Under the pieces are notes generated by a model. That model searched no databases. It worked only from the letters and a program-made list of their open reading frames with translations, and had not been told where the DNA came from. The position numbers and the translations under genes were made by a program. From Herbiconiux sp. SALV-R1 (GTDB taxonomy: Bacteria; Actinomycetota; Actinomycetes; Actinomycetales; Microbacteriaceae), in contig NZ_CP053344.1 in the NCBI RefSeq assembly GCF_013113715.1, positions 1,674,001 through 1,738,000 on the forward strand: a stretch of DNA of 64,000 bases, given 5' to 3'. This document shows, in pieces, positions 9,815 to 20,750 of this stretch (position 1 is the stretch's first letter; each line of letters begins with the position of its first letter).

Positions 9815-10668
9815 GCGATCACCTCGGCCAGAGCATCCGCGTCGTTGGCGATGGCGCCGGCGAGCCCCGAGGCGCCGTGCTGCAGGATGCTGCGCGACAC
9901 GCTCACCACGGTGTTCGGCGCGAGCGGCCCGAAGACGTGCGGGATGGCCGGGAACTCGGCGCCCTGGAAGCCGAAGCCCGGCGCGAGCACGGGCGTCGTC
10001 GAGAGGGTGCGCAGCGCGTCGGCGGCGAAGCCGTAGTCGTCGAGCCGCTTCGTCGCCCCGAGCACGAGCCCGAAGTCACCGAGCCTCGTGCGGTCGCCGT
10101 TGCGCTCGGCCACCTCGTCGGCGACGAGCCGCGATACGGAGACACCGGATGCTCCTGCCGTGCGCGCCGTCTGCAGCCCCCGTGACTCGGGGTTCGAGGT
10201 CGCGCTCAGCACGAACGCGCCCTTGCCGGCGGCCTCGGCGCGCTCGAACAGCCCGCCGAGAGCGCCCACGCCCGTGAAGGCGGTGACGGTCAGGGCGTCG
10301 ACCTCGAGCGGCGAGCCGGGCGTGAGCCACGCCGCGGCGTAGCCGTCGTTCGTCGAGCCGATGTCGCCGCGCTTGGCGTCGCCGATCACGAGCAGCCCGG
10401 CGTCGCGGGCCGCGGCGAGCACGTCTTCGAGGGCGGCGAAGCCGGCCGAGCCGTAGGCCTCGAAGAACGCCACCTGCGGCTTCACGATGCCCACGCGCTC
10501 CGACGCCGCCACGGCCTCCACCACGGCGAGCCCGAAGGAGCGCACCCCGGCGGCGTCGACCGGCAGCCCCCACTCCGTGAGGAGGTAGGGGTGCGGGTCG
10601 ACGCCGACGCAGAGGTGCCCCTTCGACCCGAAGACCGAGTCGAGTCGGGTGCCGAAGGGAGCCGTCAT
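9811..10668 (-). CDS. pyrF: Orotidine 5'-phosphate decarboxylase, type 2
   Basis: Last step of UMP synthesis, decarboxylating OMP. The 285-residue protein is the long type 2 form common in actinobacteria: [15 protein letters not shown] at the start, [14 protein letters not shown] (substrate-binding), and the signature [14 protein letters not shown] with the catalytic Lys flanked by two Asp. It overlaps both neighbours by four bases (carB upstream, gmk downstream), linking pyrimidine synthesis to the nucleotide kinase step. Complete and normal in length. Confidence 0.96.
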   Translation of the reverse strand: MTAPFGTRLDSVFGSKGHLCVGVDPHPYLLTEWGLPVDAAGVRSFGLAVVEAVAASERVGIVKPQVAFFEAYGSAGFAALEDVLAAARDAGLLVIGDAKRGDIGSTNDGYAAAWLTPGSPLEVDALTVTAFTGVGALGGLFERAEAAGKGAFVLSATSNPESRGLQTARTAGASGVSVSRLVADEVAERNGDRTRLGDFGLVLGATKRLDDYGFAADALRTLSTTPVLAPGFGFQGAEFPAIPHVFGPLAPNTVVSVSRSILQHGASGLAGAIANDADALAEVIA

Positions 10669-13600
10669 CCGCGCGCGCTCCGGGCGAGCGCGTACTCCTG
10701 CAGCGAGGTGACGGTGAGACCCTCGCTGAGCGCCTCGAACGAGGCGACCGCCGCACCGAGCTGCGCGATGGTGGTGAACAGCGGCTTGTCGGCGGCCACG
10801 GCGGCGGCGCGGATCTCGTAGCCGTCGACCCGGGCCGAACGGCCCGAGGGCGTGTTCACCACGATGTCGACGCGGTTGCCGTTGATGAGGTCGACGATGG
10901 TCTCCACCGGGGCGTCGCCCTCGCCCTCGGCGCGCACTCCCTCGGAGTGCTTCGCGACGACGCGGGCGTGGATGCCGTTGCGGTTCAGCACCTCGGCGGT
11001 CCCCTCGGTGGCGAGCACCTCGAAGCCGAGCTGCTGCAGACGGAGCACCGGCAGCACGATGGCGCGCTTGTCGCGGTCGCTCACCGACACGAAGACCGTG
11101 CCGGAGGTGGGCATGCCGCCGTAGGCAGCATCCTGGCTCTTCGCGAAGGCCCGGGGGAAGTCGCGGTCGATGCCCATGACCTCGCCCGTGGAGCGCATCT
11201 CGGGGCCGAGCACCGAGTCGACGACGAGACCGTCTTTGGTGCGGAAGCGCTTGAACGGCAGCACGGCCTCCTTCACGGCGACCGGGGAGTCGAGGGGCAC
11301 GACCGAGCCGTCCTGCTCGGGCAGCAGCCCCTCCTCGATGAGCGAGGCGATGGAGGCGCCCACCATGACGCGCGAGGCGGCCTTGGCGAGCGGGATGCCG
11401 AGGGCCTTCGAGACGAACGGCACGGTGCGCGAGGCACGCGGGTTGGCCTCGAGCACGTAGAGGATGCCGGCGCCGATGGCGAACTGCACGTTGAGCAGGC
11501 CCCGCACGCCGATGCCCTCGGCGATGGCGAGGGTGGCGTCGCGCACGGCGTCGATCTGCTGACGCCCGAGCGTCACGGGCGGCAGCGAGCAGCTCGAGTC
11601 GCCGGAGTGCACACCGGCCTCCTCGAGGTGCTCCATGATGCCGCCGACGTACAGGCGCTCGCCGTCGTAGAGCGCGTCGACGTCGATCTCGATGGCGTCG
11701 TCGAGGAAGCGGTCGACCAGCAGCGGGTTCGCCTGGCCCACCATGCCCTGGCCGGCGATGCGCTCGAAGTAGTCGGCGAGCGACGGGGTGTCGTAGACGA
11801 TCTCCATGCCGCGGCCGCCGAGCACGTAGCTCGGGCGCACGAGCACCGGGAAGCCGATGCCCTCCGCCACCGCCACGGCCGACTCGTAGTCGACGGCGGT
11901 GCCGTTCTTCGGGGCGAGGATGCCGGCGGCGTCGAGGATGCCGGCGAACTGCCCGCGCTCCTCGGCCAGGTCGATCGCCTCGGGGGTGGTGCCGAGGATG
12001 GGCACTCCCGCCTCTTTCAGGCCCTTGGCGAGCCCCAGCGCGGTCTGGCCGCCGAGCTGCACGACGACGCCTACGAGCTCGCCCGACTGCGACTCGGCGT
12101 GGATGACCTCGAGCACGTCCTCCAGGGTGAGCGGCTCGAAGTAGAGCCGGTCGCTGGTGTCGTAGTCGGTCGAGACCGTCTCGGGGTTGCAGTTGATCAT
12201 GATGGTCTCGAACCCGGCAGCCGAGAGCGCGAACGAGGCGTGCACGCAGGAGTAGTCGAACTCCACGCCCTGGCCGATGCGGTTCGGGCCCGAGCCCAGG
12301 ATGACGACCTTGCGCGCCTCCGACGGCTCCACCTCGGTCTCGAGGTCGTAGCTGGAGTAGTGGTAGGGCGTGAGCGCCGGGAACTCCCCCGCGCAGGTGT
12401 CGACGGTCTTGTAGACCGGGCGGATGCCGAGGATGTGCCGCACCTCGCGCACGTCTTTCTCGCCGAAGCCGCGGAGCGACGCGATCTGCGCATCCGAGAA
12501 GCCGTGCTGCTTCGCCAGCGTGAACATGGCGTGGTCGGCGTTCTCGGAGGCGCGGATGGCCGCGGCCACCTCGTTGATGAGCACGATCTGGTCGATGAAC
12601 CAGGGGTCGATCTTGGTGGCCTCGAAGACCTCCTCGATCGTGGCGCCGGCGCGCAGCGCCTGCTGCACGGTGACGATGCGGCCGTCGGTGGGCACGGCGG
12701 CGATGGCGAGCAGCTCGTCCTTGTCGCCGGGCTCCCCCTCCCAGTGGAACGAGGAGCCGCGCTTCTCGAGCGAGCGCAGCGCCTTCTGCAGCGCCTGCGT
12801 GTAGTTGCGGCCGATCGCCATCGCCTCACCCACCGACTTCATGGTGGTGGTGAGGGTGGGGTCGGCGGCCGGGAACTTCTCGAAGGCGAAGCGGGGCACC
12901 TTCACGACGACGTAGTCGAGCGTGGGCTCGAAGGATGCGGGGGTCACCTTGGTGATGTCGTTCGGAATCTCGTCGAGCCGGTAGCCGATGGCCAGCTTCG
13001 CGGCGATCTTGGCGATCGGGAAGCCGGTGGCCTTCGACGCCAGCGCGCTCGACCGCGAGACGCGCGGGTTCATCTCGATGACGATGACGCGGCCGTTCGC
13101 GGGGTCGACGGCGAACTGGATGTTGCAGCCGCCGGTGTCGACGCCCACGGCGCGGATGATGTCGATGCCGATATCGCGGAGCCGCTGGTACTCGCGGTCG
13201 GTGAGGGTGAGCGCGGGCGCCACGGTGATCGAGTCACCGGTGTGCACGCCGACCGGGTCGACGTTCTCGATCGAGCAGACGACGACCGTGTTGTCGGCGG
13301 TGTCGCGCATGAGCTCGAGCTCGTACTCCTTCCAGCCGAGGATCGACTCCTCGAGGAGCACCTCGGTGGTGGGGCTCTGGTGCAGGCCGTCGCCCACGAT
13401 GCGACGGAGCTCGGTCTCGTTGTAGGCGAAGCCGGAGCCGAGGCCGCCCATGGTGAACGAGGGGCGCACGACCAGCGGGTAACCGAGGTCTTCGGCGTAC
13501 TCGACCGCCTCCTCCACCGTGTGGGCGATGTGGGAGCGGGCGACGTCGCCACCGGCGTCGATCACCAGCTGCTTGAAGATCTGACGGTCTTCGCCCTTGT

Positions 13601-13970
13601 TGATGGCCTCGAGGTTCGCGCCGATGAGCTCGACGTCGTACTTCTCGAGGATGCCGTGCTCGTGCAGCTGGATCGCCGCGTTCAGAGCGGTCTGGCCGCC
13701 GAGCGTCGGGAGGATCGCATCCGGCTTCTCCTTGGCGATGATCGACTCGATCACCTGCCAGGTGATGGGCTCGACGTAGGTGGCGTCGGCGAAGTCGGGG
13801 TCGGTCATGATGGTCGCCGGGTTCGAGTTCACCAGGATGACGCGCACGCCCTCCTCGCGGAGCACCCGGCAGGCCTGGGTGCCGGAGTAGTCGAACTCGC
13901 AGGCCTGGCCGATCACGATCGGGCCGGAGCCGATGACGAGAACGCTCTTGATGTCGTCTCTCTTGGGCAT
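10665..13970 (-). CDS. carB: Carbamoyl-phosphate synthase large subunit
   Basis: Makes carbamoyl phosphate from bicarbonate, two ATP and ammonia supplied by CarA. The 1101-residue protein has two homologous ATP-grasp halves: the first opens with [20 protein letters not shown], the second with [20 protein letters not shown]. Two ATP-grasp cores ([31 protein letters not shown]) follow. The C-terminal MGS-like domain (from about residue 950, with [14 protein letters not shown] and DIVVNTPSG) is the regulatory part that binds UMP or related effectors in other bacteria. It overlaps the carA stop by one base (TAATG) and pyrF by four. Confidence 0.98.
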   Translation of the reverse strand: MPKRDDIKSVLVIGSGPIVIGQACEFDYSGTQACRVLREEGVRVILVNSNPATIMTDPDFADATYVEPITWQVIESIIAKEKPDAILPTLGGQTALNAAIQLHEHGILEKYDVELIGANLEAINKGEDRQIFKQLVIDAGGDVARSHIAHTVEEAVEYAEDLGYPLVVRPSFTMGGLGSGFAYNETELRRIVGDGLHQSPTTEVLLEESILGWKEYELELMRDTADNTVVVCSIENVDPVGVHTGDSITVAPALTLTDREYQRLRDIGIDIIRAVGVDTGGCNIQFAVDPANGRVIVIEMNPRVSRSSALASKATGFPIAKIAAKLAIGYRLDEIPNDITKVTPASFEPTLDYVVVKVPRFAFEKFPAADPTLTTTMKSVGEAMAIGRNYTQALQKALRSLEKRGSSFHWEGEPGDKDELLAIAAVPTDGRIVTVQQALRAGATIEEVFEATKIDPWFIDQIVLINEVAAAIRASENADHAMFTLAKQHGFSDAQIASLRGFGEKDVREVRHILGIRPVYKTVDTCAGEFPALTPYHYSSYDLETEVEPSEARKVVILGSGPNRIGQGVEFDYSCVHASFALSAAGFETIMINCNPETVSTDYDTSDRLYFEPLTLEDVLEVIHAESQSGELVGVVVQLGGQTALGLAKGLKEAGVPILGTTPEAIDLAEERGQFAGILDAAGILAPKNGTAVDYESAVAVAEGIGFPVLVRPSYVLGGRGMEIVYDTPSLADYFERIAGQGMVGQANPLLVDRFLDDAIEIDVDALYDGERLYVGGIMEHLEEAGVHSGDSSCSLPPVTLGRQQIDAVRDATLAIAEGIGVRGLLNVQFAIGAGILYVLEANPRASRTVPFVSKALGIPLAKAASRVMVGASIASLIEEGLLPEQDGSVVPLDSPVAVKEAVLPFKRFRTKDGLVVDSVLGPEMRSTGEVMGIDRDFPRAFAKSQDAAYGGMPTSGTVFVSVSDRDKRAIVLPVLRLQQLGFEVLATEGTAEVLNRNGIHARVVAKHSEGVRAEGEGDAPVETIVDLINGNRVDIVVNTPSGRSARVDGYEIRAAAVAADKPLFTTIAQLGAAVASFEALSEGLTVTSLQEYALARSARG

Positions 13971-15160
13971 TACTGGTCGTCTCCTTCGGAGGGGCCTTCG
14001 GCGAAGCCGGCGTCGAGCGCGGGCGAGCCGGTCTTCGTCGAGAGGATCATCTCGCGGAAGCGGTCGAACAGGTACATGGAGTCGTGGGGGCCCGCCGCCG
14101 CCTCGGGGTGGTACTGCACCGAGAAGGCGTCGAGGTCGAGGCAGCGGATGCCCTCCACCACGTCGTCGTTGAGGCTGAGGTGGCTCACCTCGACCCGGCC
14201 GAGGCCGGCGGGCGAGTCGACGACGCCCTCGCGGGGCGCGTCGACGGCGAAGCCGTGGTTCTGGCTGGTGATCTCGACCCGGCCGGTGGTCTTGTCGAGC
14301 ACCGGCTGGTTGATGCCGCGGTGGCCGAACGGCAGCTTGTAGGTGCCGAAGCCGAGCGCGCGGCCGAGCAGCTGGTTGCCGAAGCAGATACCGAAGTACG
14401 GCAGGCCGCCGCGCAGCAGCTCGCGCAGCAGCTCGACGTGGGTCTCGGAGGCCTCGGGGTCGCCGGGGCCGTTGCTGTAGAACAGCGCGTCGGGCGAGAG
14501 GGCCCGCACCTCGTCGACCGTGACCGACTCGGGCAGCACCTCCACGTCGAAACCGCGCTCGGCGAGGTAGTTGAGGGTCGAGGTCTTCACTCCCAGGTCG
14601 AGCACGGCCACGGAGCCGATGCGCTCGCCGACGGCGGGCACCTGGTAGCGCTCCGTGGTGGAGACCACGGTGGAGAGCTTCTGACCGGCCATCTCGGCCC
14701 CGCTGCGCACGGCGTTGAGCTGCTCGGTGGGGTTGAGCTCGTAGTCGGCACCCGAGAAGATGCCGGCGCGCATGGCGCCGAGGCTGCGCAGGTGCCGGGT
14801 GACGGCGCGGGTGTCGATGCCGGCGATGCCGACCACCCCGTCCGTCGCGAGGTCGTCGTCGAGCGAGCGCTGGGCGCGGAAGTTCGACACCACCCGGGAG
14901 GGGTCGCGCACCACGTAGCCGGCCACCCAGATCTTCGACGACTCCTTGTCGGTGTCGTTCACGCCGGTGTTGCCGATGTGCGGGGCGGTCTGCATGACGA
15001 TCTGCCCGGCGTAGGAGGGGTCGGTGAGGGTCTCCTGGTAGCCGGTCATGCCGGTGGCGAAGACGGCTTCGCCGAGCGTGCGTCCGCGGGCGCCGTAGGC
15101 GCGGCCCTCGTAGCGTCGCCCGTCTTCCAGCACGAGCACTGCGGGTTCGATCGAGATCAC
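13970..15160 (-). CDS. carA: Carbamoyl-phosphate synthase small subunit (glutaminase)
   Basis: Hydrolyses glutamine to supply ammonia to CarB. I place the start at the GTG at 15160 ([18 protein letters not shown]) because an AGGAAGG ribosome site lies eight bases upstream; this gives 396 residues, a normal length. The N-terminal CPSase domain is followed by the class I glutamine amidotransferase domain with nucleophile Cys in [16 protein letters not shown] and the His/Glu pair in [14 protein letters not shown]. The start overlaps the stop of the upstream membrane-protein gene by four bases (GTGA); carB follows with a one-base overlap. Confidence 0.97.
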   Translation of the reverse strand: MISIEPAVLVLEDGRRYEGRAYGARGRTLGEAVFATGMTGYQETLTDPSYAGQIVMQTAPHIGNTGVNDTDKESSKIWVAGYVVRDPSRVVSNFRAQRSLDDDLATDGVVGIAGIDTRAVTRHLRSLGAMRAGIFSGADYELNPTEQLNAVRSGAEMAGQKLSTVVSTTERYQVPAVGERIGSVAVLDLGVKTSTLNYLAERGFDVEVLPESVTVDEVRALSPDALFYSNGPGDPEASETHVELLRELLRGGLPYFGICFGNQLLGRALGFGTYKLPFGHRGINQPVLDKTTGRVEITSQNHGFAVDAPREGVVDSPAGLGRVEVSHLSLNDDVVEGIRCLDLDAFSVQYHPEAAAGPHDSMYLFDRFREMILSTKTGSPALDAGFAEGPSEGDDQ

Positions 15161-15681
15161 GACGAGGTTCCTTCCTGTTGCGGGATGATCGAGTTCGCGG
15201 CGTCGATGAGTCGGCGCGCGTCTCCGAGTTCGGTGGCTCTGAGGTAGCTCTCCACCTCGGCGGGGCCGTCGGTGGAGGGGTAGGTCCAGTCCAGGCGCAC
15301 CAGTCCCCCGGTCTCGACGACGCGGTCGATGGCCCAGGTGGAGGTGCCGATGGAGCGGACGGCGTCGCGGGGCACGAAGGTCTCCGGCTCGCCGGGGAGG
15401 GAGATGAGCACCCCGCGCTCGTAGACCGCGGCTTCGCCGCGGGCGCGGAACGCCAGCCCGGGAATGGTGAGCCGCTCGAGGGGCTCGCCCGCCTTCGTGG
15501 TGGCGACGTAGAGAACGGATGCGCGGGCGAGCTCTGCGCCGCGGGCCTCGACCGCGGGCACCTCGGCGGGCGCGGCGAACGCGCTCTGGCGGCGACGACG
15601 CCCGCGCCAGGCCCACACCATGGCGAGCAGGATGAGCACCGCCAGGGCGGTGACGAGGAGTCCTGGGATGAGCCGCTCCAT
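15157..15681 (-). CDS. Membrane-anchored protein of the pyr operon (PH-like domain)
   Basis: Function unknown. The 174-residue protein has a single N-terminal membrane helix (residues about 4-25, [20 protein letters not shown]), a basic stretch RGRRRRQ, and a beta-rich cytoplasmic domain of about 120 residues ([33 protein letters not shown]) that looks PH-like. A comparable predicted membrane protein lies between pyrC and carA in mycobacteria and other actinobacteria, so its place here is conserved rather than accidental. The ATG overlaps the pyrC stop by one base and its stop overlaps carA by four. Its fixed operon position suggests a link to pyrimidine synthesis, but no catalytic residues are apparent. 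Confidence 0.82.
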   Translation of the reverse strand: MERLIPGLLVTALAVLILLAMVWAWRGRRRRQSAFAAPAEVPAVEARGAELARASVLYVATTKAGEPLERLTIPGLAFRARGEAAVYERGVLISLPGEPETFVPRDAVRSIGTSTWAIDRVVETGGLVRLDWTYPSTDGPAEVESYLRATELGDARRLIDAANSIIPQQEGTSS

Positions 15682-17030
15682 CAGGCGGGCACCCCGGCGG
15701 CCCGGGCGGCCGCCTCGTCGACCGGGGCGAGCACGCCGTCGCGGAGCGTCGGAAAGCCGTGGTGGAAGGTCCACCGCACGCTGCCCGAGAGGGTCACGCC
15801 CTCGTAGGGGGTGTTCGTGCTCTTGCCGGGCAGCCGGTCGAGGGTGAACTCGCTCGAGGCCGACGGGTCGACGAGCACGATGTTCGCGGGAGCCCCCTCC
15901 TCGAAGGAGTGGCTGTGGTCGTGCAGCCGCCCGATGCGCGCGGGCGTCTTCGAGAGCACGCGGGCGACGTCGGCCCAGTCGAGCAGACCGGTGTCGACGA
16001 GCGCGGTCTGCACCACGGGGAGGGCCGACTCGAGCCCCACCATGCCGAACGCCGCGGCGTCCCACTCGCACTCCTTGGTCTCGCGCGGGTGCGGTGCGTG
16101 GTCGGTGGCGATGATGTCGATGGTGCCGTCGGCGACCCCCTCGCGCAGCGCTCGCACATCCTCGTCACGGCGCAGCGGCGGGTTCACCTTGTACCGGGCG
16201 TCGTAGCTGCGGATGAGCTCCTCGGTCAGGAGCAGGTGGTGCGGGGTGGCCTCGGCGGTGACCTGGATGCCGCGGGCCTTGGCCCAGCGCACCACGTCGA
16301 CCGACCCGGCGGTGGAGAGGTGGCAGATGTGCAGCCGCGCCCCCACGTGCTCGGCGAGCAGCACGTCACGGGCGATGATCGACTCCTCGGCGACCGCGGG
16401 CCAGCCCTTGAGGCCCAGCTCCGAGCTCAGGGCGCCTTCGTTCATCTGAGCGTTCTCGGTGAGCCGCGGGTCTTGCGCGTGCTGCGCGATCACGCCGTCG
16501 AAGGTCTTCACGTACTCGAGCGCCCGCCGCATGAGCAGCGAGTCGTGAACGCACTTGCCGTCGTCGGAGAACACGCGCACGGCGGCGCGCGAGTGGGCCA
16601 TGGCGCCGATCTCGCTGAGGCGCTCGCCGGCCAGGCCCACGGTCACGGCGCCGATGGGGCGCACGGTGGCGTAGCCCGCCTGCACGCCGAGCGCCTGCAC
16701 CTGCTCGACCACACCGGCGGTGTCGGAGACAGGGAGGGTGTTCGCCATGGCGAAGACCCCGGTGAAGCCGCCGGCTGCGGCGGCGCGCGTGCCGGTGAGC
16801 ACGGTCTCGCTCTGCTCGAAGCCGGGCTCGCGGAGGTGGGTGTGCAGGTCGACGAGGCCGGGCAGGGCGACGAGGCCCTCGGCGTCGACGACGATGGTGC
16901 CGGTCGACGCGGAGCCGCCGCGCGCATCCGTCCCGGTCGAGACGATGCGGCCGCCCTCGACGAGGATGTCGGCCACCCGGCCGTCGGGGAGCGTCGCGCC
17001 CTTCAGCAGGTGGCGGGAGCTGTCGTTCAC
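15681..17030 (-). CDS. pyrC: Dihydroorotase
   Basis: Cyclises carbamoyl-aspartate to dihydroorotate, step three of pyrimidine synthesis. The 449-residue protein is a type I amidohydrolase: metal-binding [11 protein letters not shown] (HxH), a [16 protein letters not shown] segment, [18 protein letters not shown], and [18 protein letters not shown] with the catalytic Asp. Length suits the actinobacterial enzyme. It overlaps pyrB by four bases and its stop abuts the membrane-protein gene (TGATG). Confidence 0.97.
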   Translation of the reverse strand: MNDSSRHLLKGATLPDGRVADILVEGGRIVSTGTDARGGSASTGTIVVDAEGLVALPGLVDLHTHLREPGFEQSETVLTGTRAAAAGGFTGVFAMANTLPVSDTAGVVEQVQALGVQAGYATVRPIGAVTVGLAGERLSEIGAMAHSRAAVRVFSDDGKCVHDSLLMRRALEYVKTFDGVIAQHAQDPRLTENAQMNEGALSSELGLKGWPAVAEESIIARDVLLAEHVGARLHICHLSTAGSVDVVRWAKARGIQVTAEATPHHLLLTEELIRSYDARYKVNPPLRRDEDVRALREGVADGTIDIIATDHAPHPRETKECEWDAAAFGMVGLESALPVVQTALVDTGLLDWADVARVLSKTPARIGRLHDHSHSFEEGAPANIVLVDPSASSEFTLDRLPGKSTNTPYEGVTLSGSVRWTFHHGFPTLRDGVLAPVDEAAARAAGVPA

Positions 17031-17983
17031 GCGTGGGCCTCTCGTTCGCCGGAGAGCAGCAGGTAGAGCACCGCCATCCGGATGGACACCCCGTTCGCGA
17101 CCTGCTCGAGCACGGTCGACTGCGGCGAATCGGCCGCTCCCGCGGAGATCTCGAGGCCTCGGTTCATGGGGCCGGGATGCATGACAATGCTATCCGGGCC
17201 GAGGGCCGCCAGACGCTCGTCGTCGAGCCCCCACTGCCTGGCGTACTCGCGGGCAGACGGGAAGTAGGCGGCGTTCATCCGCTCGCTCTGGATGCGCAGC
17301 ATCATGAGCACGTCGGGCCGTGTGTCGGCGAGCGTCTGGTCGAGGTCGAAGCTCACCTCGACCGGCCAGCTGCCGACGCCGACGGGCACGAGGGTGGCCG
17401 GTGCGACGAAGGTGACCTCGGCGCCCAGGGTGCGCAGCAGCCACAGGTTCGACCGCGCCACGCGGGAATGCAGGATGTCGCCGACGATCACGACGGAGAC
17501 GCCGTCGAGCGCCTTGCCGCGACTGCCCGCCCCGTGAAGCCGCCGGCGCATGGTGAAGGCGTCGAGCAGCGCCTGGGTGGGGTGCTCGTGGGTGCCGTCG
17601 CCGGCGTTCACGACGCCCGCGTCGATCCAGTCGCTCTGCGCCAGCACGTGGGGGGCTCCGGAGGCGGAGTGCCGGATGACGACGCCGTCGGCCCCCATGG
17701 CCGCCAGGGTCTGGGCGGTGTCTTTGAGCGACTCGCCCTTCGAGACGCTCGAGCCCTTCGCCGAGAAGTTGATGACGTCGGCGGAGAGGCGTTTCGCCGC
17801 CGCCTCGAACGAGATGCGGGTGCGGGTGGAGTCTTCGAAGAACAGGTTCACCACGGTCTTGCCGCGGAGGGTGGGCAGCTTCTTGACCTCGCGCTGCTGC
17901 ACGTCGGCCATGTCCTCCGCGATGTCGAGGATCTGCACGGCCTCGTCGCGGGAGAGATCGCGGGTGGAGAGCAGGTGTCTCAT
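17027..17983 (-). CDS. pyrB: Aspartate carbamoyltransferase, catalytic subunit
   Basis: Joins carbamoyl phosphate to aspartate. The 318-residue protein has the carbamoyl-phosphate-binding [19 protein letters not shown] motif, the mobile-loop [14 protein letters not shown] region, and [16 protein letters not shown]. No pyrI regulatory subunit is nearby, as is normal for actinobacteria; control is more likely through PyrR at the RNA level. It overlaps pyrR upstream and pyrC downstream by four bases each. Confidence 0.97.
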   Translation of the reverse strand: MRHLLSTRDLSRDEAVQILDIAEDMADVQQREVKKLPTLRGKTVVNLFFEDSTRTRISFEAAAKRLSADVINFSAKGSSVSKGESLKDTAQTLAAMGADGVVIRHSASGAPHVLAQSDWIDAGVVNAGDGTHEHPTQALLDAFTMRRRLHGAGSRGKALDGVSVVIVGDILHSRVARSNLWLLRTLGAEVTFVAPATLVPVGVGSWPVEVSFDLDQTLADTRPDVLMMLRIQSERMNAAYFPSAREYARQWGLDDERLAALGPDSIVMHPGPMNRGLEISAGAADSPQSTVLEQVANGVSIRMAVLYLLLSGEREAHA

Positions 17984-18528
17984 CCTTCGATCGTCACCTC
18001 CTCGGTGTCGTCGATCTCGGCGAGGCGCACGTTGATGCGCTCCTCGCGAGAGGTGGGGAGGTTCTTGCCCACGAAGTCGGCCCGGATGGGCAGTTCGCGG
18101 TGGCCGCGGTCGACCAGCACCGCGAGGCGCACGGCACGCGGGCGGCCGAGGTCGTTCAGGGCGTCGAGGGCGGCACGGATGGTGCGGCCCGAGTAGAGCA
18201 CGTCGTCGACGAGCACGACGGTGGCGCCGTCGATGCCGCGACGGGGCACCTGGGTGGGGCCGGGCGACCGCGTGGGCTGCCGCGACAGGTCGTCGCGGTA
18301 CATCGTGATGTCGAGGGCGCCGACCAGAGAAGCCGGGTCGACCGGGCTTCCGGCGCGCTCCTCGATCTCGGCGATCGTGCGGGCCACGCGCTCGGCGAGG
18401 AGAACGCCCCTGGTCGGGATGCCGAGGACGACGAGATCGTTCGCCCCCCGGTTGGACTCCAGGATCTCGTGCGAGATCCGAGTCAACGCCCGGGTGATGT
18501 CAGCCTGCTGCAGCACTGTACGCGCCAC
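17980..18528 (-). CDS. pyrR: PyrR: pyrimidine operon RNA-binding regulator / uracil phosphoribosyltransferase
   Basis: Binds pyr mRNA when UMP/UTP is plentiful and lowers operon expression; also has weak uracil phosphoribosyltransferase activity. I start it at the GTG at 18528 ([14 protein letters not shown]), eight bases after a GGAGG ribosome site, giving 182 residues, the usual size; the frame stays open further upstream but without homology. The PRPP-binding loop [21 protein letters not shown] and the RNA-binding basic [11 protein letters not shown] region are visible. It is the first gene of the pyr operon, and a matching RNA hairpin lies just upstream of its ribosome site. Confidence 0.95.
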   Translation of the reverse strand: MARTVLQQADITRALTRISHEILESNRGANDLVVLGIPTRGVLLAERVARTIAEIEERAGSPVDPASLVGALDITMYRDDLSRQPTRSPGPTQVPRRGIDGATVVLVDDVLYSGRTIRAALDALNDLGRPRAVRLAVLVDRGHRELPIRADFVGKNLPTSREERINVRLAEIDDTEEVTIEG

Positions 18529-18545
18529 TCGACCGACCTCCTTCC

Positions 18546-18561
18546 CCGTCTCTCTGGACGG
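18546..18561 (-). promoter_or_regulatory. PyrR-binding-type RNA hairpin against the pyrR ribosome site
   Basis: On the minus strand the leader reads CCGTC-CAGAGA-GACGG, a perfect five-pair stem with a six-base loop. The TCCAGAGAGA core matches the PyrR anti-antiterminator binding loop known from Bacillus (consensus ARUCCNGNGAGGYU). The GGAGG ribosome site at 18537-18541 begins four bases beyond the hairpin. That placement fits translational repression as described for mycobacterial PyrR, rather than attenuation; no terminator/antiterminator pair is visible between here and the start. The match is seen directly; the function is inferred. Confidence 0.75.
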
Positions 18562-18592
18562 CTTTAAAGGATGTCTCTTTCGTGCATCCACC

Positions 18593-18598
18593 ACACTA
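18593..18598 (-). promoter_or_regulatory. Possible -10 element of the pyr operon
   Basis: TAGTGT on the minus strand, about 70 bases before the pyrR start, is the same hexamer I see in front of the tRNA-Gly gene at 48.7 kb. No convincing TTGACA-like -35 sits at the right distance, so this is a weak call. Confidence 0.3.
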
Positions 18599-18712
18599 CC
18601 AGGGCGTCGGGCGCGGGCGTGTTCACCGGCGCGACACCTGGCGGTCGCGACCGGTTCACCCGCGTGCTGTCGGGTGAGGGCAGATTCCCCTGTCCCGACA
18701 CCGAGGAGACCC

Positions 18713-20638
18713 ATGCTCGCCCGACGTGCCGCGCTCACCGCGCTCACCGCCGCCACCACCCTCGCCGGAGTCGCGTTCGCGTCGACCGCCGCGCACGCCG
18801 CCATCTCGATCGACCCCGTCGTCTACAGCGCCCCCGAAGCGAAGCTCTCGCTGAGCCCGATCGGCAGCTACGAGACCCGGGTGTTCGACGAGAGCGCCGC
18901 CGAGATCGTGCAGTTCCACGCCGCCACGAAGCGCGCCTTCGTCGTGAACGCCCAGGCCGGTGTGGTCGAGGTGCTCGACCTGAGCGACCCGTCGGCACCC
19001 GTGAAGCTCTTCGACGTCGTCACCGCGGGCGTCGCCTCGGCCGACGGGTCGACCGTGTCGGCCGATGCCGTCGCCAACTCCGTTGCCGTGCGCCCCGACG
19101 GGCTCGTCGCCGTGGCGGTCGAGGCCGACCCGAAGACCGACGCCGGCTGGGTGGTCTTCTTCGACGCCGCCGGCGACGGCACGAGCGCGCTCGGCGCCGT
19201 GCGCGTCGGCGCCCTCCCCGACATGGTCACCTTCACCCCCGACGGCGGTTCGCTGCTCGTGGCCAACGAGGCCGAGCCCGCCGACGACTACTCGGTCGAC
19301 CCTGAAGGCTCCGTGTCGGTCATCGCGGTCCCCGCGGGCCTCTCGGCTCCCGCTCAGAGCGCCGTGCGCACCGCCGACTTCCACGCCTTCGAGGCGGGCG
19401 GCAGCAAGACCCTACCTGCCGACGTCCGTATCTTCGGTGGCATCGAGGATTCGGCCATGCCGGTCTCGGAGAACCTCGAGCCCGAGTACATCACCGTGGC
19501 CGCCGACGGCCGCACCGCCTGGGTGTCGCTGCAGGAGGCCAACGCGCTCGCCGTGGTCGACGTCGCCTCGGCGACCGTCACCGACATCCACGCGCTCGGC
19601 TTCAAGGACTTCTCGGTCTCGCCGTTCGACGCCTCCGACCGCGACGGCATGGTGAACATCACCACGTGGCCCGTGCTCGGCATGTACCAGCCGGATGCGA
19701 TCGGCAGCTACGAGGCGGATGGCGCCACCTACATCGTCTCGGCCAACGAAGGCGACAGCCGCGACTGGGAGGGGTACTCCGAGGTCGCCCGTGTCAAAGA
19801 CCTCGGTGACGACGGACTCGCGCCCGTGTGCGACGACCTCGCGCCCTACGTCACCGACGAGCAGCTCGGCCGCCTGAACGTCACCACGGCGAACGGCTTC
19901 GACACCGAGGCGGGCTGCTACTCCGAGCTGTACGCCTTCGGCGGGCGCTCGTTCTCGATCTGGGCGGCCGACGGCACGCACGTGTTCGACTCGGGCAGCG
20001 ACTTCGAGGAGATCACGGCCGCGGCGCTCCCCGAGGGGGCGTTCAACTCCAGCCACACCGACGTCGCCTTCGACAACCGCAGCGACGACAAGGGCCCGGA
20101 GCCCGAGGGTCTCGCCCTCGGCACCATCGGCTCGCACACCTACGCCTTCATCGGCTTCGAGCGGGTGGGCGGCGTGATCGTCTACGACATCACCGACCCC
20201 GCCGCGCCGTCGTTCGTCACCTACGTGAACAACCGCGACTTCTCCATCGCCGACCCCTCCGAGTCGGCGGAGGCCCTGTCGGGCTCCGGCGACCTCGGCC
20301 CCGAGGGGCTCGCGTTCGTCTCGGCCGAGTCGTCGCCGACCGGCGCCCCGATGCTGCTCGTCGGCAACGAGGTCTCGGGCACCACCACCGCCTTCGCGAT
20401 CGACGTCGACGCCGAGCCCACCCCGGTTCCCACCCCCGACCCGACCGCGGCTCCCACCCCCGCGCCCACCGGCGGCCCGGCCCCGGCCCCGGCTCCGGGT
20501 GACGAGGCGGGCGGCAGCTCCCTCGCCAACACGGGCGCCGCCCCGCTCCCGGTGGCAGCGGGCGTACTCGCCCTCCTCGCCGCCGGCGTCGGCGCCGTCG
20601 CGGCCACGCGCATCCGCCGCCGCCGCGCCCGCGCCTGA
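18713..20638 (+). CDS. Secreted choice-of-anchor I family protein with LAxTG sortase signal
   Basis: Exported, probably wall-attached beta-propeller-like protein of unknown substrate. The 641-residue protein has a Sec signal peptide (residues about 1-30, ending AAHAA), a large domain of about 540 residues typical of the choice-of-anchor I family (repeated [43 protein letters not shown] units), a Pro-rich spacer (about 572-598) and a C-terminal LANTG (604-608), hydrophobic helix and RRRR tail. LAxTG is the motif used by class E sortases of high-GC actinobacteria. I chose the ATG at 18713, after GAGGAG; open frame upstream lacks signal-peptide features. No sortase gene is nearby. It is divergent from pyrR. 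Confidence 0.88.
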   Translation: MLARRAALTALTAATTLAGVAFASTAAHAAISIDPVVYSAPEAKLSLSPIGSYETRVFDESAAEIVQFHAATKRAFVVNAQAGVVEVLDLSDPSAPVKLFDVVTAGVASADGSTVSADAVANSVAVRPDGLVAVAVEADPKTDAGWVVFFDAAGDGTSALGAVRVGALPDMVTFTPDGGSLLVANEAEPADDYSVDPEGSVSVIAVPAGLSAPAQSAVRTADFHAFEAGGSKTLPADVRIFGGIEDSAMPVSENLEPEYITVAADGRTAWVSLQEANALAVVDVASATVTDIHALGFKDFSVSPFDASDRDGMVNITTWPVLGMYQPDAIGSYEADGATYIVSANEGDSRDWEGYSEVARVKDLGDDGLAPVCDDLAPYVTDEQLGRLNVTTANGFDTEAGCYSELYAFGGRSFSIWAADGTHVFDSGSDFEEITAAALPEGAFNSSHTDVAFDNRSDDKGPEPEGLALGTIGSHTYAFIGFERVGGVIVYDITDPAAPSFVTYVNNRDFSIADPSESAEALSGSGDLGPEGLAFVSAESSPTGAPMLLVGNEVSGTTTAFAIDVDAEPTPVPTPDPTAAPTPAPTGGPAPAPAPGDEAGGSSLANTGAAPLPVAAGVLALLAAGVGAVAATRIRRRRARA

Positions 20639-20666
20639 CCCCGTCGCCCGACGCGCGCCGACAGAA

Positions 20667-20707
20667 CGCGAAGTGCCCCCTCCCGCCCGGGATGGGGGCA
20701 CTTCGCG
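20667..20707. terminator. Bidirectional hairpin, first copy
   Basis: Perfect 14-bp stem (20667-20680 with 20694-20707) and a 13-base loop, located 28 bases after the stop of the LAxTG gene. No clear T-run follows, so termination is inferred from strength and position between convergent genes. Confidence 0.55.
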
Positions 20708-20750
20708 CCTTCTCGCCCCGCGCATCCGTCGCCCGACGGGCGCCGACTAA

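Noticed and set aside
10947-14342. Long open frame of over 1100 codons on the plus strand opposite carB
   Set aside because: It is antisense to a complete, well-conserved carB/carA, has no recognisable domain and is a by-product of high GC codon use. Other long antisense frames (for example opposite alaS, fadB and priA) were discarded for the same reason.
18221-18712. N-terminal extension of the LAxTG protein into the pyrR region
   Set aside because: The frame is open but antisense to pyrR, and the signal peptide with ribosome site begins at 18713.
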